Shown: in pieces, positions 58,691-64,000 of the stretch
How the letters are laid out: every line of letters begins with the position of its first letter
Numbering within the stretch: the first letter of the stretch is position 1
Origin: Sequoia sempervirens
Lineage: Eukaryota; Streptophyta; Pinopsida; Cupressales; Cupressaceae
Direction: 5' to 3'
Assembly: GCA_007258455.2 (NCBI GenBank)
Contig: VDFB02270651.1
Coordinates: forward strand, 487,525,074-487,589,073
DNA length: 64,000 nucleotides
Made by a program: the position numbers and the translations under genes
Notes under the pieces: generated by a model
Told to the model about the DNA's origin: nothing
The model's database searches: none
What the model saw: only the letters and a program-made list of their open reading frames with translations

Positions 58691-59671
58691 AATAATTTGC
58701 ACCAAAATCAAGAAAAAATACACCAAAGTATACTGAAACCTCAAAAATAACTGATGAAGCCTCTTAAATTTCACCTTTCCAAAACACTTTAGGGAGCAAT
58801 AATGTAAAAAAATGGTTGATTATGTAACTCAATCTGAAAAATAATTGAGAAAAAAATTGTACACCTTACTGGGAATTTTGTGGTGAGTTCCTACACCAAA
58901 TCACCAAGCCAAATCTCCAAATAAACTTGCCAAACACACAAGCCACCACACGAGGCACACAAGCACTTCACATTTCTAGTGTGAGTATTGGAGCATATAA
59001 AGGCCAAAAAGACACCTTCACAACAAATGTGGGATAAATGTTTTGTAGTAAGGATAAAAATAGTGAATTTTTTACATGCCCAACCAACAAATGGTGAGAA
59101 AAAAGGAAACCCTATATGAATATTTAGGAGAAAAAATCACCCAATTTGGTCTCCAAGAAACTCTTAGGCTTAGACAACAAGGCAAAATACTACCAATGAT
59201 GCCTTCAAATCATGAGTCACTTCCAATCATGGCCTTCCTTCAATAGAGCAAGAATTTGCAATTTTGGTAGATAAAATATTTGTAGTTAGTGGGTGATTTG
59301 TGTCCTCTAGTGAAAAAAATGTTCCTCCAATGTACAAATTGAGCCTTCAATAGGTGAAGTGTGACTTGTCGAAGGCTTGGGAGTGGCTTTCATTTCCTAC
59401 ATGGAGAAATGAATAATTTAAATGTGCCTTCCAATGCTTCAAATTCCTCACAACAATGAAACCTCACTCACTCGGTGCTTCCAAACAATAGTTTGGCTTC
59501 CATGAAAATGGGAATGGTATGGAAAAAATCAATTTCCTAGAAAACTCAAAACCACTCAAAAGGTGAAATAGAAATTTTAAGAAAAATTTCAAACACTAAA
59601 CAAAATGCAGGCCAAAAAATTGCCTAGATCTCCTCAACAGAAACTCTCTAGGAAGGTGAGTAGGAGGAGGA

Positions 59672-59683
59672 GCTCTGATACCA
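59672..59683 (-). other. Primer binding site of the copia element
   Basis: The minus strand reads TGGTATCAGAGC, an exact match to the initiator tRNA-Met primer site of plant copia elements, directly after the 5' LTR. Confidence 0.92.
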
Positions 59684-59930
59684 TGTAGGAGACGGTAGCT
59701 CCTTCCCATGATCGTCAACCTGCAAAAAAAAAACCCCTCACAAATACATGAGAGAAGCACAAAAACTATTCTACCAAAATACCAAGATGATATTTAGAAA
59801 ATGAGATGAGATATAAAATACATATTGCATAGGCCTTTTAAAGGCATGAAAAAGAAAATAGGTGAAAAACTAACTGATACGGGAAAACTAAAAAACTAAT
59901 TATCCCTAAGTTAAAAAGTAAACACTAACA
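59684..59930 (-). repeat. 5' LTR of the copia element
   Basis: A 247-bp LTR from TGTAGGAGACGGTAGC to AACACTAACA, abutting the primer site on one side and CACTT on the other. Confidence 0.8.
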
Positions 59931-59935
59931 CACTT

Positions 59936-61029
59936 TATATTTTTGTTACATTTCTTAAATGATTCTAATTTTTCAATCAAAAGATAAAAAGTGATATAAT
60001 ATGTGTGATCAAGCCTTCAATATTTTATGCATTTATCTATCTATAAAGCTTATACATATTGAGGCTTTGAAAAATCCCAACGAATATTTTGGGAAGGTCA
60101 AAGAACTATGAATTCATGAGCTAGAAAATAACCTCCTAAGTATAAGTCCAAGTGACTAGCATATTATAGACGATTATTTCACAAAAAACAAATCACTAAG
60201 ATTGTAACTCAAGTAATGTGGGATTAAAAAGGATGATTAATTCATCCTCCATCAATTTTTTCTACATGAAATTCCATAAGAGCATCCAAATCTTTGTACC
60301 AGGACATCACTTATTGCATTAAAATTTAGAGGTGCTTCACCAAGAGAATCTAGATATTTTATACAAGACTTCAGATCAATTCTTTGATACCTATTCTAAT
60401 TTAGTCTTCACATGGAGCATTTGAGCAACATTTCAAAATGTCATCATCACTTTTTGAGGGGCTTCATAGTATCTCTTGATTGTACTTTCTTGTTATCATC
60501 TCCTTTTTTGGAGGTTATTTTTTCCCCACAGGGTTTTCTACCATTCTCCACTTTATGGGAGATTTTCATTATACATGGGTATTGTTGGCAAGAGACACTC
60601 CAAATTTTTTCTGGTGTTGGCATTGATGGAAACCGTAGTTGGTGATTGGGTTTTCATGTCATCATTTGCTTGTACCATCAGGTAGTTTGAGGACAGTCAA
60701 GGAAGAATAGTGCATCTAGCAATTTTGTGTCCATCAACTCACATGTAGATTTTTTGTTGTTATTTTGAGTTGTGGATCTCATGGGAGGTTTTTCATTGTA
60801 TTTCTTGTGTTATCCAAAAATCTTAGTTCCTCGTATCAAGTTGTGTGCAATTCTGGAGATTTAGTTGGATATATTTCTATTTGAACATTAGTGTTTGGTG
60901 GTTGACCTAGTTGATATAACATGTCATGGATATTCGAGGAGTGTTTGCTTAATTTTTTTTGTGTTCGAGCACTTTTATTTTTTTCCAAGCTAAGTTGTGG
61001 CCTATCATTGTGGATGCACATTGAATATT
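59936..61029. other. Flank without a recognisable gene
   Basis: AT-rich. Overlapping frames at 60412-60685 are hydrophobic by composition and carry no motif. Part may be U3 of the copia LTR that ends at 61694. Confidence 0.4.
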
Positions 61030-61694
61030 ATTAATGATTTGACCCAACAGTTGTAAATATTTTTAAGTTCTATTGAAGTCGACTTGTAGAAATTAAATCT
61101 TTAGTCACAAATATATATAAGTGATCAATTATTTCATTTTTGATATGTGAATAAGGTGTGCCAATGTGTGTTGTGAATATCAAAAGGGTGATTGAGCGAT
61201 TATGCATAGTTTCACTTGTGTATTAAAGATTTTGTGATGCGATTTAGAGCAAAGTAGAGCAGAAGTGTAGAATCAGTAAGAAGGATAGAAGATCGACTAC
61301 TAAGCCTAACCAGAACTATAATCAAGCATTTGTAGATGCTACTCTCTCAATTCATTCTCTTGGATCTAATATAAATATTTGTAAGGTAGTGTGCCTTTCT
61401 ATTTTGGGCACTGAGCTCTAGGTAGTGCACCTGAATGCAAGTGCATTCCCACATAGTAATCTTTCTTTTGAGTGTACTTAGATCTTATTGTGGATTTCCC
61501 ATTGACCATGGTTTTTCCCCTAACAGTGTTTCCACATAAAAAGTCCTTGTGTTATGGTATTGTGGTAGTTTTCTTTCTATTCATGCATATTTCTTTTGGT
61601 TGAATGTTTTAAGTGGGTTAAAGATCAGAATAATAAAGTTAATTTTTTTAAAACATTGATTCACCCCCTCTCCTAGTGTTGCTTGTTTCCAAGA
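61030..61694 (+). repeat. 3' portion of a copia LTR
   Basis: The segment with TTATTGTGGATTTCCCATTG, TTTCCACATAAAAAGTCCTT and GATTCACCCCCTCTCCTAGT is typical of the R-U5 part of plant copia LTRs that lie directly before the primer site. The final CA has become GA. The left edge is not defined and I have set it only approximately. Confidence 0.55.
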
Positions 61695-61696
61695 AT

Positions 61697-61708
61697 TGGT
61701 ATCAGATC
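61697..61708 (+). other. Primer binding site of a plus-strand copia element
   Basis: TGGTATCAGATC differs from the initiator tRNA-Met site by one base. Confidence 0.8.
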
Positions 61709-61724
61709 TAGTTCCTCGAAAGAA

Positions 61725-62229
61725 GTCTAACAACTTGGGGAGGTCTTTGAAATTATTTTCAATAGATACAAGTAGTCTTAAACAAAAAATTTTGGTGGCC
61801 CTTGATGATCTTGACCAATCAAAATCTGAGAACTGGGAACTATAGGAAAATCTTGAGAATGCAAAGAAATTCATTCAATCATTGAAAGACAAAATCAATG
61901 AATCAAGGGAGAAAAGAAAGGAATAATGTGATCAGATTAAGTAGAAGAATAGAAGCATGTAATATGAACAACTGAGTCATGCCTTGAAGGTGAAAACATA
62001 AGAATGTGAAAAGTTCTCCAAAGAAAATGTTTCCTTGAAGTGTGAGATGGAATCTATCATGATGGGAATGACCAAGGAGATTGAAGACAAAAATAAGAAT
62101 GAAGAAAAGCTTTCTCAATCCTTGAAAGAAAAATCTAAAGAATGTAGCCAATTGGACAATGAATTGGAACAATCTAAAAACAATGAGGAAGTGCTTGAAA
62201 AATGGCTTGATGATCTTAGAAATTGTTGA
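61725..62229 (+). pseudogene. Coiled-coil coding remnant after the copia primer site
   Basis: The plus strand reads KSNNLGRSLKLFSIDTSSLK, then LDDLDQSKSENWEL, stop, ENLENAKKFIQSLKDKINES. After several stops comes an open part (62035-62229) with MESIMMGMTKEIEDKNKNEE and CSQLDNELEQSKNNEEVLEK. Heptad-like Leu spacing and a high Lys/Glu content indicate a coiled coil. Such segments occur in the Gag of some plant copia elements. The sequence stops at 62229 and unrelated DNA follows, so the element is truncated. Confidence 0.6.
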
Positions 62230-64000
62230 TGGGTTTTTTTGCACACTTTCTCAACATAGGTAATGTGTATGTGCACTACCTCTCTTGAAAGGAAATCTCC
62301 AACAACAAGTTGCTGAAAATTTCCCCAAGGTCTCTTGGGTGTCAAGTCATGACTTGAATGGTGCAGGAGCACCCAAGCTCTTCAAGGAACTCTCCAGCAG
62401 ATAGAAGAATGCAGGGGTCTTGAAGACCTATCAATCACCTCAAAAAATCAACTATGATATCTTGGATCCTATATTGGCCTTTGGAATGGGTGAACACATT
62501 AAAGAGGTCAAAAGTCCTAAGGGTCCTGATAAGGATCCTAGGACCAAATCACAATGTAAATGGAACAATCATGTTCTAGGAGGTTAGATAGGATTATAGT
62601 GATTTAAATATGTCAAAATAAGGTTGAATTGACAAATTCAATAAGTCTTAGGAGTTTTTAGTTAATAGGAGTTAATAAATTTAAAGTTGGGAAATTCAAA
62701 TTTTAAACTTCCAACTTTGGGTGGGAAAGTGAATTTTAAGTGTTTTAGTAATAATTATGCATTATTATCAATTCCAATCAGTTGGTAAAGTTTAGGAATG
62801 AGTTTACAAAGAGGTAAAATTCATTTGTATGGGCTGCTGATTGGTTTTGCAAGTACTTTACGGAATGCTACAGAAAAATCAAGAAAACTTCAATCTTTTT
62901 GCATTTTTCTTGTGTTCTTTTGATGATTTATTGATTTCTACTGAAGATTTGTTTAGTATGATGGTTTAAGGACTTGTATCAACTTTTTTTAAGTCATTTG
63001 AATGTCCTAAAAGCAACAACAATCAATTCTTTGTATATTATTTCTAAGTGTCCTCAAGGAAGTGCAAATTTTCACTTTTTTTGAGGGTTTTTCATGGATG
63101 TTTGATCCATTTCATGAGGGAATGATGTTGTAACTTGTGAAATGGATCTGTTATAACATGTATAATACAATTCTAACAAGATAATGTGCAGGTATGGAAG
63201 ATTATAAGGTGTACACCGAGGTTTAGCAAGGAAAAGTGCATAAAAATGGAGGCTAAAGTGTAGCAGCAGGAGATCTGCCTTAACAAGGGGTATCTTTTTG
63301 AGTTGGAACAGTTGAAACATGTTGATTTATTAGTGAAAAGTCTAAAAATAGGTTTTGGAAGTGTTGGGAAGGTTAGATTTCAAAATGCCCTAGTTTTGAG
63401 GCAATTTATTGAGGCTTTTGTGTTTGAGGGTCTTAACGGTGTCATAGAGGACTAATACCTTGAAAATCCTTGGTTTGGGAACATTTTAAGATATTGTTGG
63501 AAGTCTTGAATTATGGATTTAAGTTTAGAGAGGGGTTGCTTTGAAAAAGAGGGCTAATTAGGCCTTAAAATTGAGGAAACAACAAATTTTGGAAAGGTTA
63601 GTCCAAAAAAAGTGCCATTAAGAATCTAGTATGTTGTGTAGAATAATAAACCACATCTTGTTCAATCATTATATTGGAGGTTCCTTTGGAAAATTTAAGA
63701 GCAAAGTCAAAAATCCTTCGCCAGAGGCCTAGTTGGGCTAGAAGACTACTTTAGGTGCAAAAGGTGAGTTTTGTCTAAGAAAGAGGGTTAGGGCTTGAAA
63801 ACCATTCAAGTTAGGTTGGGTTGAGTTCCTTGAGATCAATCCAAGGGTTTGGGTTCATAAGGGAAGCAAATAAGTCATGAATGCATTATTGAGGCCTTAT
63901 CTCCATACTGGTGCCAAGATGAAAGGTTGAATCATTGTTAGCCTTGAAACTTTGTGTTTCTTTCAAATTCCCTTACCCTCTACATCATTTAATGGAACTA
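62230..64000. other. No recognisable gene
   Basis: A short open stretch at about 62455-62585 on the plus strand (LDPILAFGMGEHIKEVKSPK) could be a fragment of some coding sequence but has no recognised family. The rest shows no repeat or retroelement landmark. Confidence 0.45.

Larger units (their letters stand above)
56232..59930 (-). mobile_element. Non-autonomous Ty1/copia element with gag and protease but no RT or integrase core
   Basis: The LTRs start TGTAGGAGA at 56232 and 59684 and match for about 230 bp. CACTT occurs directly left of the left LTR (56227-56231) and after the right LTR (59931-59935), a probable target duplication. The primer site is next to the right LTR. Coding on the minus strand is gag, zinc knuckle, protease and a pre-integrase stub; the 3' part before the left LTR has no RT. 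The match of the two LTRs fades in the last 16 bp, so the inner boundaries are approximate. Confidence 0.8.

Overview
The window is repeat-dominated, AT-rich nuclear DNA of a seed plant with a large genome. The evidence is degraded Ty3/gypsy and Ty1/copia polyproteins, a plant-specific mobile domain, LTRs of 1.2-1.6 kb and no compact host gene. A conifer or other large-genome plant would fit, but the species cannot be fixed from sequence alone. No rRNA, tRNA, CRISPR or intact host protein gene was found.

Region 1 (1-16116) holds old debris. It contains a copia-type primer site with its LTR edge, the C-terminal integrase relic of a gypsy element, a worn ~90-bp tandem repeat, a 3.5-kb broken coding region of unknown function ending in a poly-A run, two adjoining tandem arrays (40-bp hairpin units, then 50-bp units), a TIR element with a 4-bp target duplication, and one LTR-like promoter segment.

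Region 2 (16117-43808) is one large minus-strand Ty3/gypsy element of the Tat type. It has gag, protease, a G-patch-like linker, RT, RNase H, a second (archaeal-type) RNase H and integrase, followed by a long 3' region carrying an antisense plant-mobile-domain gene. All frames are broken, mostly by C-to-T changes that turn CAG or CGA into stops. Nested in its gag is a younger plus-strand LTR element (28865-37912, target duplication GTTAA, LTRs about 97% identical by eye). That element has no protease, RT or integrase but keeps one intact 813-codon ORF. The two elements share the LTR start and polypurine tract, a leader block, a G-patch-like segment and a 3' set of stem-loop modules in the same order. 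This suggests the nested element is a non-autonomous partner mobilised in trans.

Region 3 (44107-52820) is a third LTR element on the plus strand, with target duplication CCACC. It has gag and a protease tail but no RT or integrase. Region 4 (54440-59930) has two more copies of the 4-bp-duplication TIR element side by side, then a minus-strand copia element with gag, protease and a pre-integrase stub only. Region 5 (59936-64000) has the end of a plus-strand copia LTR, its primer site and a coiled-coil coding remnant, then sequence with no recognisable gene.
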